Of a stretch of DNA of 64,000 nucleotides, positions 16,882-24,474 are shown one piece after another. The number at the start of each line of letters is the position of its first letter. Within the stretch, counting starts at the first letter, position 1. The stretch is taken from the NCBI RefSeq assembly GCF_025751495.1, contig NZ_JAOWKZ010000001.1, forward strand, positions 124,001-188,000, given 5' to 3'. Source of the DNA: Albidovulum litorale (GTDB lineage: Bacteria > Pseudomonadota > Alphaproteobacteria > Rhodobacterales > Rhodobacteraceae). Position numbers and translations under genes: made by a program. Under the pieces are notes generated by a model. That model made no database searches and had not been told where the DNA came from. It was given only the letters and a program-made list of their open reading frames with translations.

Positions 16882-16903
16882 CCATTGGTTCAAGAACCAA
16901 TGG
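16882..16903. repeat. Perfect inverted repeat between bdhA and patatin genes
   Basis: CCATTGGTTC at 16882-16891 pairs with GAACCAATGG at 16894-16903 around a two-base centre. It could be an operator or an RNA hairpin that separates expression of the two genes. Confidence 0.6.
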
Positions 16904-16958
16904 ACGACGGGCAGCGCCTCCGGCGGGTCGGCCCGGCATTAGCCGGGGCGAAGCCGGA

Positions 16959-17732
16959 TCAGAGCGCGGTCCACCCCCCATCGACCGAAATGGTCGTGCC
17001 GGTGATCTGTGCTGCGGCCTTCGAACACAGGAACACGGTCGTGCCGCCGATCTCTTCCACCGTCGCGAACTGCTTGGACGGCTGGCGCTGCAACATCACC
17101 TCGCGGATCACCGTATCGCGATCCATGTTATGCACTTTCATCTGGTCGGGGATCTGCGCCTCGACCAGAGCTGTCAGGACATAGCCGGGGCAGATCGCGT
17201 TGCAGGTGATCCCCTGCCCCGCTGTCTCCAGCGCCACGGTCTTGGACAGACCCACAACCCCGTGCTTGGCGGCAATATAAGCGGATTTGTAGGGCGAAGC
17301 CGTCAATCCGTGGGCCGAGGCGATATTGACGATGCGCCCCCAGCCCGCCGCCCGCATCATCGGCAGGGCGGCTGCCGTGGTATGGAAGGCCGACGAGAGG
17401 TTGATCGCGATGATCGCATTCCACTTCGCGGCCGGAAATTCGTCGACCGGGGCCACGTGTTGGATCCCGGCATTGTTGACGAGGATATCGCAATTCCCTG
17501 CAGCCGCGATCAGCGCCCTGCATTCATCACCATCCGACATGTCGGCCTTGATGTAGCGCGCACGGACATCGAATTCCTTCGCCAGCCTGGCCGCCAGTGC
17601 ATGGTCTTCATCCCGGTCGGTGAACGAGTTCAGCACCACATCCGCCCCGGCCCGCGCCAGTTCCCGCGCGACACCAAGACCGATGCCGGAGTTTGATCCG
17701 GTAACGATGGCGGTCTTACCCTTCAGCTGCAT
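16959..17732 (-). CDS. bdhA: 3-hydroxybutyrate dehydrogenase
   Basis: 257-residue short-chain dehydrogenase. It interconverts D-3-hydroxybutyrate and acetoacetate with NAD, a step in polyhydroxybutyrate breakdown. The cofactor motif is GSNSGIGLG at residues 12-20; NNAGIQHVAPVDEFP, the catalytic serine in NIASAHGL, and Tyr/Lys in SAYIAAKHG are present. The stretch AICPGYVLTALVEAQIPDQ and the Gln-rich loop are characteristic of BdhA rather than generic reductases. Upstream, a same-strand terminator near 17850 isolates it from the candidate sRNA. Confidence 0.93.
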   Translation of the reverse strand: MQLKGKTAIVTGSNSGIGLGVARELARAGADVVLNSFTDRDEDHALAARLAKEFDVRARYIKADMSDGDECRALIAAAGNCDILVNNAGIQHVAPVDEFPAAKWNAIIAINLSSAFHTTAAALPMMRAAGWGRIVNIASAHGLTASPYKSAYIAAKHGVVGLSKTVALETAGQGITCNAICPGYVLTALVEAQIPDQMKVHNMDRDTVIREVMLQRQPSKQFATVEEIGGTTVFLCSKAAAQITGTTISVDGGWTAL

Positions 17733-17843
17733 GATTGGCCCCGTAGGTTGTTGCGTCGCGGCAAGACTACATGCTGCGACAGCAAAGAACAGGGTGATTC
17801 CCGCGTCACGGGCAAGGCTTCGCCGAACCGCCGAAAACCCAAG

Positions 17844-17872
17844 AAAAAAAACGCCCGCACGAAGCGGGCGTT
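17844..17872 (-). terminator. Strong intrinsic terminator of the candidate sRNA
   Basis: A nine-bp perfect stem (17850-17858 with 17864-17872, core CGCCCGC/GCGGGCG) is followed, on the minus strand, by a run of eight T. It lies upstream of bdhA on the same strand, so it must end some other transcript. Confidence 0.85.
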
Positions 17873-17919
17873 AAGTTATTGAGGCAGGTTTCATACAGGC
17901 AAGAAACCTATCGAGCAGT
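17844..17919 (-). ncRNA. Candidate small RNA of about 76 bases
   Basis: On the minus strand a well-formed sigma-70 promoter (TTGGCC, 17-base spacer, TATAAA) predicts a start near 17919. The transcript then has a hairpin with stem AGGTTTC/GAAACCT (17884-17910), a short single-stranded AU-rich link and the strong terminator at 17844-17872. No credible open frame lies inside. The layout is that of a trans-acting sRNA. It sits in the gap between bdhA and the divergent YejA-like gene. I do not recognise its sequence as a known family. Confidence 0.5.
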
Positions 17920-17925
17920 GCGTAC

Positions 17926-17954
17926 TTTATACGCGGTTCACCGCCACTGGCCAA
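17926..17954 (-). promoter_or_regulatory. Predicted promoter of the candidate sRNA
   Basis: Reading the minus strand: TTGGCC at 17954-17949, exactly 17 bases, then TATAAA at 17931-17926. It points away from the YejA-like gene. Confidence 0.55.
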
Positions 17955-18032
17955 GCTAAAAGTTTGAAAAGGCAGGAAAGCCCGGCTAGCTTCGCCGCCA
18001 ACGAAGAACGGGCAGCGGGGATTGTCTACGAA

Positions 18033-19847
18033 ATGAGACCGGTTTTGTTCAAATGGCTGCATTGGATCACCTTCGCCGCCGTATTGGTCCTTACGCCGCC
18101 ATCCGCCTTTGCCGAGCCGCAGCATGGCATAGCTATGTATGGGCGCCCTGCCCTGCCACCTGATTTTGTGTCTTTGCCTTACTCTAATCCGGACGCGCCA
18201 AAGGGCGGGCGCATCGTCTTCGGTGAACCGGGCGGCTTCGATTCCCTCAATCCCTACATCCTGAAAGGCACCGCTCCCTGGGGCCTTGGGCTGCATACGG
18301 TCGAGAGCCTGATGGGCCGCTCGATCGACGAACCCTTTACGCTTTATGGCCTTCTCGCCGAATCGGTTGAGACGGATGAGGCGCGGACATGGGTCGAATT
18401 CACACTCCGGCCCGAGGCGCGTTTCTCCGACGGCTCTCCCGTGACCATCGACGACGTGATGTGGAGCTATGAGACCTTGGGAACCAAGGGCCATCCCCGC
18501 TACCAGACCGCATGGGCGAAGGTCGCGAAGATGGAGCAGACCGGCGATCGGACCATCCGCTTCACCTTCAACACCGAGGATCGGGAACTGGCCCTGCTGA
18601 TGGGCATGCGCCCGATCCTGAAAAAAGCGCAGTGGGAGGGGAAGACCTTCGAGGATGCCGCGCTCGACGTGCCGACCGGTACCGGCCCCTATGTGGTCGC
18701 CGGGTTCGAGCCGGGTCGTTACATAACCTTCAAACGAAATCCCGACTACTGGGGCAAGGATCTGGCCTTCAACCGGGGCCAGCATAATTTCGACGAGATC
18801 CGTTACGACTATTTCGGCGATGGCGACGTGGTGTTTCAGGCCTTCACCGGCGGCGAAACCTCCAGCCATCGCGAGACCAACTCCGCGAAATGGGCCAGCC
18901 ATTACGATTTCGCATCGATCCAGTCGGGCGAGGTGGTGAAGTCCGAGATCGAAAACCAGCGCCCCTCGGGCATAACCGGTTTCGTCATGAACACGCGCGA
19001 ACCCGTCTTTGCCGACTGGCGGGTGCGCGAGGCGATGCTTCTGGCCTTCAATTTCGAATTCATCAACCAGACCCTGAACGGCGGAACCGAACCGCGCATC
19101 ACGTCCTATTTCTCGAATTCGGTCCTTGCCATGGGCACTGGTCCGGCCACGGGCAAGGTGGCCGAACTCCTCGCCCCCTTCGCCGCCGACCTGCCCCCGG
19201 GCACGATCGAGGGTTATGCCCTGCCCGACGGCAATGCCGAGCGCGCCGTCGATCGCGGCAATCTCAGGAAAGCGACGAAGCTTCTGGAGGAGGCGGGCTG
19301 GACCGTTCAGAACGGAACGCTCGCAAACGCCGAGGGTACACCCTTCACCTTTGAACTCTTGCTGGCCTCGGGCGCGACGGAAACCCAGTCCATCGCCGAT
19401 ATCTATGTCGAGGCCCTGAAGAACCTCGGCATCTTCCCGACCGTAACCACGGTCGATAGCGCCCAGTACAAGGAGCGCACCAACAACTACGAATTCGGCA
19501 TGGCCTGGTACACCCGCGCACTGTCGTTGTCGCCCGGCAACGAGCAATTCCTCTATTGGGGTGCCAAGGGTGTCACCGAACCCGGCAGCCGCAACTGGAT
19601 GGGCATGAACTCGCCCGCAGCCGAGGCGATGATCAAGTCCATGGTCGAAAGCCGCAGTCAGGAAGACTTTATCGCCGCCACGCAGGCGCTCGACCGTGTG
19701 CTGACGGCGGGGCGCTATGTCATCCCGGTTTGGTTCTCGCGCGTCTCGCGCATTGCCCATTCCTCGCATCTTCACTACCCGGACCGAATTCCGCTATACG
19801 GGGACTGGCCGGGCTTTCAGCCTGAAACATGGTGGTATGAGGAATAA
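18033..19847 (+). CDS. Periplasmic peptide/microcin-type solute-binding protein (family 5, YejA-like)
   Basis: 604 residues from ATG at 18033, which gives a clean signal peptide (MRPVLFKW, hydrophobic core, cleavage after AFA); a longer frame starts 23 codons earlier without a signal-like N-terminus. Family 5 features include NPDAPKGGRIVFGEPGGFDSLNP, GLLAESVE, FTLRPEARFSDGSPVT, PTGTGPYVV and a C-terminal GDWPGF. The AMYGRPALP N-terminus and GSNPD-type blocks are typical of YejA. It should capture oligopeptides in the periplasm for an ABC importer, but no yejB/E/F genes are adjacent; only a 37-residue lipoprotein gene follows. Confidence 0.88.
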   Translation: MRPVLFKWLHWITFAAVLVLTPPSAFAEPQHGIAMYGRPALPPDFVSLPYSNPDAPKGGRIVFGEPGGFDSLNPYILKGTAPWGLGLHTVESLMGRSIDEPFTLYGLLAESVETDEARTWVEFTLRPEARFSDGSPVTIDDVMWSYETLGTKGHPRYQTAWAKVAKMEQTGDRTIRFTFNTEDRELALLMGMRPILKKAQWEGKTFEDAALDVPTGTGPYVVAGFEPGRYITFKRNPDYWGKDLAFNRGQHNFDEIRYDYFGDGDVVFQAFTGGETSSHRETNSAKWASHYDFASIQSGEVVKSEIENQRPSGITGFVMNTREPVFADWRVREAMLLAFNFEFINQTLNGGTEPRITSYFSNSVLAMGTGPATGKVAELLAPFAADLPPGTIEGYALPDGNAERAVDRGNLRKATKLLEEAGWTVQNGTLANAEGTPFTFELLLASGATETQSIADIYVEALKNLGIFPTVTTVDSAQYKERTNNYEFGMAWYTRALSLSPGNEQFLYWGAKGVTEPGSRNWMGMNSPAAEAMIKSMVESRSQEDFIAATQALDRVLTAGRYVIPVWFSRVSRIAHSSHLHYPDRIPLYGDWPGFQPETWWYEE

Positions 19848-19851
19848 GAGC

Positions 19852-19965
19852 ATGAAGAAACTGGTCCTTGTCGCGCTGCTGACCGCTCTGGCGGGCTGCA
19901 ACACCGTCGCGGGTGTCGGCGACGACGTCTCGGGCGGCGCGCGCACCGTGCAAAGCTGGTTCTGA
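19852..19965 (+). CDS. Entericidin-like 37-residue lipoprotein
   Basis: A tiny gene reading MKKLVLVALLTALAGC followed by NTVAGVGDDVSGGARTVQ, four bases after the YejA-like stop. The lipobox LAGC (residues 13-16) and the short Gly/Asp-rich tail are the hallmarks of EcnA/EcnB entericidins, small membrane lipoproteins. In enterics they form an antidote/toxin pair; here there is one copy and no partner, so a toxin role cannot be assumed. An AATAAGAG lies just before the ATG. Confidence 0.8.
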   Translation: MKKLVLVALLTALAGCNTVAGVGDDVSGGARTVQSWF

Positions 19966-19993
19966 TCCGGCGCGCGCCCGTCGTAATCCCGTT

Positions 19994-20019
19994 ACACTCA
20001 GTGTGTATCGCGTGCGCGA
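19994..20019. promoter_or_regulatory. Two small palindromes upstream of arsC
   Basis: ACACT-C-AGTGT (19994-20004) and TCGCG-TG-CGCGA (20008-20019) lie 23-48 bases before the arsC start. They could be operator sites, but no arsR gene is nearby and the sequences do not match an ArsR box I know. Confidence 0.3.
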
Positions 20020-20041
20020 TTACCAGCGTCAGGAAACACCA

Positions 20042-20515
20042 ATGAACATTCTCGTCCTTTGCACCGGCAACTCTGCCCGGTCGGTTCTTCTCGAAGTGAT
20101 CCTGAACGCCGAATCCAATGGCCGGATAAAGGCGTTTTCGGCCGGATCGCAGCCGAAGGGCGATATTCACCCCGAAACCCTGGCGCTGCTTTCCCGAAAG
20201 GGACTGTCGACAACCGGCCTGCGATCAAAATCCTGGGATGAGTTTTCGGGCCCCGACGCTCCGGCCATGGATGCGGTTATCACCGTTTGCGGCTCTGCGG
20301 CGGCAGAGGCCTGCCCGATGTGGCCCGGCACACCCATTCGCGCCCATTGGGGCGTCGAGGACCCGGCCGCTGCAGCTGCCGATGACCAACCTCGTGCGTT
20401 CGAAGAGGCCTATTCGCAACTGCGGGCCTATGCGCGCGCGCTTCTCAAGCTGCCATTTGAAACGATGGAGCCTGAACAGCTTGGCAGAACCCTGCGGTTA
20501 ATCGGAGCGTCCTGA
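20042..20515 (+). CDS. arsC: Arsenate reductase (thioredoxin-coupled, LMW-phosphatase fold)
   Basis: 157 residues from ATG at 20042 with AGGA eight bases upstream; the longer frame is ignored because the product should begin at the MNILVLC strand. The P-loop CTGNSARS has the nucleophile Cys7, and the relay cysteines are Cys83 and Cys91 in TVCGSAAAEACPMWPG, the layout of thioredoxin-dependent ArsC. It reduces As(V) to As(III) in the cytoplasm. The stop codon abuts the aquaporin start, so the two form an operon that makes and releases arsenite. Confidence 0.93.
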   Translation: MNILVLCTGNSARSVLLEVILNAESNGRIKAFSAGSQPKGDIHPETLALLSRKGLSTTGLRSKSWDEFSGPDAPAMDAVITVCGSAAAEACPMWPGTPIRAHWGVEDPAAAAADDQPRAFEEAYSQLRAYARALLKLPFETMEPEQLGRTLRLIGAS

Positions 20516-21163
20516 ATGCTGCGCCGTCTTGCCGCCGAGGCCATCGGCACCGCCTTTCTGCTGATCGCCGTCGTCGGATCGGGCATCATGGCCGAGACGC
20601 TTGCGGACGGGAACGTGGCGCTGGCGCTTATGGCCAATTCAACCGCGACCGGTTTCGCGCTCTACGTGCTGATCACCGCGCTCGGCCCGGTTTCAGGGGC
20701 GCATTTCAATCCTGCCGTCACGATCGCCTTCACGCTGATGCGGCAGATCACGCCGGCAATGGCGCTGGCTTACGTGATCACGCAGATCCTCGCCGGGATC
20801 GCCGGGGTCTGGATCACCCATGCGATGTTTGCGCAAGACATCATTCAGGCCTCCACGACCGCCCGTAACGGTACCGGCCTCTGGATCGCCGAAATCGTCG
20901 CGACCTTCGGCCTTCTTTTCGCGATTATGGGCGGACTCAAACAGGCACCTGCGCAGGTGCCTGCGCTCGTGGGCGCCTATATCGCCGGGGCCTATTGGTT
21001 CACCGCCTCGACAAGTTTCGCCAACCCCGCCGTCACCATCGCACGCGGCTTCACCGACACCTTCGCTGGGATCGATCCGACCCATATCGCCGCCTATATC
21101 GCTGCCCAGATCGTGGGCGCTGTGATCGCCGCATTTTCTTTGCCCCGGCTCTTTTCTGCCTGA
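20516..21163 (+). CDS. aqpS: Aquaporin/MIP channel, probable AqpS arsenite channel
   Basis: 215 residues with six membrane segments and both channel half-helices intact: NPA at residues 65-67 (HFNPAVT) and 170-172 (FANPAVT). It begins directly after the arsC stop. In Sinorhizobium meliloti an aquaglyceroporin (AqpS) beside arsC lets arsenite leave down its gradient in place of a pump; the same job here is inferred from the gene pairing. General water or glycerol passage is the alternative. A 22-base perfect palindrome lies within the coding sequence at 20942. Confidence 0.85.
   Translation: MLRRLAAEAIGTAFLLIAVVGSGIMAETLADGNVALALMANSTATGFALYVLITALGPVSGAHFNPAVTIAFTLMRQITPAMALAYVITQILAGIAGVWITHAMFAQDIIQASTTARNGTGLWIAEIVATFGLLFAIMGGLKQAPAQVPALVGAYIAGAYWFTASTSFANPAVTIARGFTDTFAGIDPTHIAAYIAAQIVGAVIAAFSLPRLFSA
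20942..20963. repeat. 22-base perfect palindrome inside aqpS
   Basis: CAGGCACCTGC followed by its exact reverse complement, encoding the loop AQVPA region. It may only reflect the codons used. Confidence 0.6.
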
Positions 21164-21208
21164 GCGAACGGGTGCAGACTGGGCCCCGGAAATACCGGAG
21201 GTCGCACG

Positions 21209-21535
21209 ATGAAATGGCATCATGTTCAGGAAAACTGGTCCGCCTTCTACGAGGCGATCATCGACAAATGGCCCGATGCCGATGAGGCCGAACTGGATGA
21301 GATCGACGGCGACCAGCGCGCCTTCATCCTCTACATCGCCGAGTTGACCGAACAGGAGACGGGCGACGCACGCGAAGAGATTCGCGAATGGCTCGCGGGT
21401 GAACTGCCCTCCGACGTCGTGATGGATCCACGCCATGACGACCAGTCAATCCGGCTGTCGGGCAAATACCTGCCCGAGGGAGAGGATGAATACGACGACG
21501 ACGCCCGCTATGGCGATGACGGTCCGAACGAGTAA
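21209..21535 (+). CDS. CsbD-like small protein with acidic tail
   Basis: 108 residues. The start MKWHHVQENWSAFYEAIIDKWP and the pattern DELDEIDGDQRAFI then AREEIREWL resemble the CsbD stress-protein fold (MNWDQIEGKWKQ-type N-terminus, central helix pair). The last 30 residues are highly acidic (EGEDEYDDDARYGDD). A strong GGAGG precedes the ATG by seven bases. CsbD-like proteins are small cytoplasmic proteins induced by stress in other bacteria; the biochemical role is unknown. It may be transcribed from aqpS, 45 bases away. Confidence 0.7.
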   Translation: MKWHHVQENWSAFYEAIIDKWPDADEAELDEIDGDQRAFILYIAELTEQETGDAREEIREWLAGELPSDVVMDPRHDDQSIRLSGKYLPEGEDEYDDDARYGDDGPNE

Positions 21536-21611
21536 GCCGACCGGTCAGTGAACGTGTCGCCGACAGTTTAACGCTCTTGTCGCGCTCTATATCCCCGGCA
21601 ATGCTGCGTGC

Positions 21612-22499
21612 ATGAAAGATCACAAGTCCTTTCTCACATCCCTGCCCGCGCCGGTCAAAGCGCGGCTGACCGCCACAAGCGACCGAGCGGGCCTCGCGCA
21701 TCTCGCCGGTCACGCTTCGCTGATCTTTGTATTCGGCACTCTCATCGCGATGCGCGTGCCCTATTGGGGTCTGCTGCTGCCATTGCAGGGTATCGTCCTG
21801 ATCTTCCTCTTCACACTTGAACATGAATGCACCCACCGAACACCCTTTCGCGCAGTCTGGCTGAACGACTGGGTAGGCCGGGCCTGCGGCCTTCTTGTAT
21901 TCCTGCCCTTTGAGTGGTTCCGGGCTTTTCACCTCGCCCACCACCGTTTCACCAATATCCCGGGCGAAGACCCTGAACTGGACGGATCCAAGCCCGAAAA
22001 TCTGCACGGCTGGTTGATTCATATATCCGGCCTGCCGGTCTGGAGTGCTAATACCGCGCTGATCCTGCGTCTGGCGGCACGGCGCGAACGCGCGCGCTAT
22101 CTTTCAGAACGCGCCCTGCCCCGGATGGAGCGCGAGGCGCGGGTTCTGCTGGCGTTCTATGCGTTGGCGGCATTCTCACTGATCTGGTCGCCCCTGCTGC
22201 TTTGGGTCTGGATCGTCCCGGTCCTTCTGGGCCAGCCGTTTCTCCGGCTCTATCTTCTGGCCGAACACGGCGACTGCCCCTTTGTCACGAACATGTTCGA
22301 AAACACGCGGACGACCTTCACCAACCGCATCGTGCGGTTCCTGGCCTGGAACATGCCCTACCATGTCGAGCATCACGTCTATCCGGCGGTGCCGTTTCAC
22401 CACCTGCCAGAGCTGCACGGTCTGATGCGAGAGGACTTGAAGGTCACGGCGGAAGGCTACGCGGCCTTTACCCGCGACTACTTGCAACGCCGGGTGTAA
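21612..22499 (+). CDS. Membrane fatty acid desaturase family protein
   Basis: 295 residues with four hydrophobic stretches and the three histidine boxes of membrane desaturases/hydroxylases: HECTH near residue 75, HLAHHRF near 108 and HVEHH near 254. These bind the di-iron centre that inserts a double bond or hydroxyl with oxygen. The spacing fits the fatty acid desaturase/beta-carotene-hydroxylase clan; whether the substrate is a fatty acyl lipid or another molecule cannot be decided here. Confidence 0.88.
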   Translation: MKDHKSFLTSLPAPVKARLTATSDRAGLAHLAGHASLIFVFGTLIAMRVPYWGLLLPLQGIVLIFLFTLEHECTHRTPFRAVWLNDWVGRACGLLVFLPFEWFRAFHLAHHRFTNIPGEDPELDGSKPENLHGWLIHISGLPVWSANTALILRLAARRERARYLSERALPRMEREARVLLAFYALAAFSLIWSPLLLWVWIVPVLLGQPFLRLYLLAEHGDCPFVTNMFENTRTTFTNRIVRFLAWNMPYHVEHHVYPAVPFHHLPELHGLMREDLKVTAEGYAAFTRDYLQRRV

Positions 22500-22601
22500 A
22501 TCGCCCGGGTCAATGTACCCGTCACAATCCCGGCGTGGCCCTTGCCGGACCGATCGGTTACTGGGTTTCAGGCATTCGCAACATATCAGACCGGACCGGC
22601 C

Positions 22602-23510
22602 ATGACCGACCTTGCGCCCTCGAAACCCACGACCGGCGACACCCTGCCGGGGTTCTTCTTCGCGCTCTCGGCCTATCTCCTCTGGGGTTTCCTGCCGCTC
22701 TATATGAAAGCGCTTGCCCATGTCCCGCCGGTGGAGGTCATCGCACACCGGGTGCTCTGGTCGGTGCCAGTCGCAGGGGTGATCCTGATTGCAACAGGGC
22801 GGACAGCCGATCTGGCGCGGGCGCTTCGGACACCGCGTATGCTCGGGATGGCGGTGGTGACGGCGGCGCTTATTTCGATCAACTGGGGCATCTATGTCTG
22901 GGCCATCGGCTCGGGCCATGCGCTGGATGCGGCGCTTGGCTATTACATCAACCCGCTTTTCTCGATTTTTCTTGGCGCGGTTCTCTTGCGCGAACGTCTG
23001 GCGCCCTCCCAATGGTTCGCCATCGGCCTCGCGGCCCTTGCCGTCGCGATCCTGACATGGGAGGCGGGACGGCTGCCCGTGGTGGCGCTGGCACTGACCC
23101 TGACCTGGGGCTATTATGCGTTTTTCAAGAAAAAACTGCCCATCGGTCCCAATCAGGGCTTCATGCTGGAAGTGCTGCTGCTGACGCCTCCGGCGCTCGT
23201 CTACGCGATCTGGCTGGCGCGAAACGGAACGGGTCATTTCATGGAAGGTGTGGCCTTCGATACATGGATGCTTGTCGGCTGCGGTCTGGTGACGGCGGTG
23301 CCCCTCATCCTTTATGCCAACGGGGCAAAGCTGCTGCGGCTCTCAACCATCGCGATCATGCAGTACATCGCGCCGACGATGATCTTCCTGACCGCCGTCT
23401 TCGTCTTCGATGAGCCGTTCGGAACCGCAAGGGCCATCGCCTTTCCGCTGATCTGGGCGGCGCTTGTGGTCTATACCGCGTCGATGGTGCGGCAGGCACG
23501 GCGGCGCTGA
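22602..23510 (+). CDS. rarD: RarD/EamA family transporter
   Basis: 302 residues from ATG at 22602 (MTDLAPSKP); a 20-codon longer frame exists but its N-terminus is not membrane-like or conserved. Ten hydrophobic segments are arranged as two EamA repeats. GFFFALSAYLLWGFLPLYMKAL, the HRVLWSVP block and QYIAPTMIFL are typical of RarD, named for a link to chloramphenicol sensitivity. The transported substrate is unknown. It converges on the next gene with seven bases between stop codons. Confidence 0.87.
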   Translation: MTDLAPSKPTTGDTLPGFFFALSAYLLWGFLPLYMKALAHVPPVEVIAHRVLWSVPVAGVILIATGRTADLARALRTPRMLGMAVVTAALISINWGIYVWAIGSGHALDAALGYYINPLFSIFLGAVLLRERLAPSQWFAIGLAALAVAILTWEAGRLPVVALALTLTWGYYAFFKKKLPIGPNQGFMLEVLLLTPPALVYAIWLARNGTGHFMEGVAFDTWMLVGCGLVTAVPLILYANGAKLLRLSTIAIMQYIAPTMIFLTAVFVFDEPFGTARAIAFPLIWAALVVYTASMVRQARRR

Positions 23511-23516
23511 GATAGC

Positions 23517-23861
23517 TCAGCGCAGCGGATACCGGTTGCCATTCTGGTCGATCAGCAGCACCCGCTGACCATTGCGGACATAAAGATCGCAGCGCGAAAA
23601 TCCGTTGACGAAATCGACGCAGACCGCGCCATCGGCTTCGATCCGGTAATGCCCCTCGGCCCGGTCGCCGCCTTCGTAGATATAGGCATAGGCCCCGTCC
23701 GGGCCGTATTCGGATTGGCCACCATCGTAGAACCGCACCTCATTTTCCATGAGAAACGCGGTGACATCGGTCGTGCCGAGCGGCTCATCGCCATCCCGCA
23801 TCTCCCACCCGGCGGCGTGGGCAGGCAAGGCAAATAGGAGGGCGATGACGATGGTGCGCAT
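23517..23861 (-). CDS. Secreted hypothetical protein
   Basis: 114 residues with a clear signal peptide (MRTIVIALLFALPAHA, cleavage around residue 16) and AAGGA five bases before the ATG. The mature part has TDVTAFLMENEVRFYDGGQSEY, a tyrosine/glycine-rich middle, two cysteines (VCVDFVNGFSRC) that could form a disulfide, and a C-terminus VLLIDQNGNRYPL. Repeated motifs of the form beta-strand-loop suggest a small periplasmic beta protein. I do not recognise the family with confidence. Confidence 0.75.
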   Translation of the reverse strand: MRTIVIALLFALPAHAAGWEMRDGDEPLGTTDVTAFLMENEVRFYDGGQSEYGPDGAYAYIYEGGDRAEGHYRIEADGAVCVDFVNGFSRCDLYVRNGQRVLLIDQNGNRYPLR

Positions 23862-24017
23862 TGGAATCCTTTCGGTGCGGGTACAGAAAACATCCCCCTC
23901 TGCCAGAGGTCAACGCACCATCCGGTGAACAGCCGAAGGAAGGTTCGGCGATTCAACTTGAATTAACGGTTTCGTGGCAGGCTCGTCCCGTGGGGGCTCC
24001 GTTTTAGGAGCTGGACG

Positions 24018-24470
24018 ATGACGGACTGGCCCGCGCTCATACCGCCGCCCGCTGTCGCGACGGCCATGATGCGTTTACCGCAGCAGACGGCCGCGAAGCG
24101 GGTCATCGCCCCGGCGGATTCAGGTAATATCGGCAACGACACGAAAAACCGTCACTCGCAGTCCGACGCACAGACGCGCCACCCCGTCGTGGTGCCGCCG
24201 CAGCCGGACACCGACCGGCCGACAGGTCCGCCACCCGCTTTCGAGGCGAATGTTCTGGAAGCCCAAGCGGAGCGTCGCCGCTCGAAGACCACCAAGACTG
24301 CAACGGACCTGTCTGAGGTACGCTCGGACCATGACACGTTGGACGCCGGTTCCATTGCGGGCCGATCAGCGGAAGGGCCCGACAGCCAACCGGTGCCGGA
24401 CAAGACCGGCACCGGACCTTATTCCGGGCTTCCCGCCCTCGCAGACCCTCGGCTGGACCTGATCCGCTGA
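24018..24470 (+). CDS. Uncharacterised polar, proline-rich protein
   Basis: 150 residues with TAGGAG eight bases before the ATG, so translation is well supported. There is no signal peptide or membrane segment. The composition is rich in Pro, Ala, Asp, Arg and Gln with few hydrophobics, which suggests disorder. The best-conserved-looking motif is TGPPPAFEANVLEAQAERRR in the middle. Similar short proteins with PPPAFE motifs occur in Rhodobacterales, as I recall, with unknown role. It converges on preA, four bases from its stop. Confidence 0.65.
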   Translation: MTDWPALIPPPAVATAMMRLPQQTAAKRVIAPADSGNIGNDTKNRHSQSDAQTRHPVVVPPQPDTDRPTGPPPAFEANVLEAQAERRRSKTTKTATDLSEVRSDHDTLDAGSIAGRSAEGPDSQPVPDKTGTGPYSGLPALADPRLDLIR

Positions 24471-24474
24471 CCCC

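Noticed and set aside
16486-17184. 232-codon plus-strand frame across the patatin-bdhA gap
   Set aside because: Antisense to two conserved genes and the gap; no motif.
17871-19775. A 634-codon frame on the minus strand antisense to the YejA-like gene
   Set aside because: High-GC codon pattern produces long antisense frames. Its product has no recognisable motif, and the plus-strand protein is complete and conserved.
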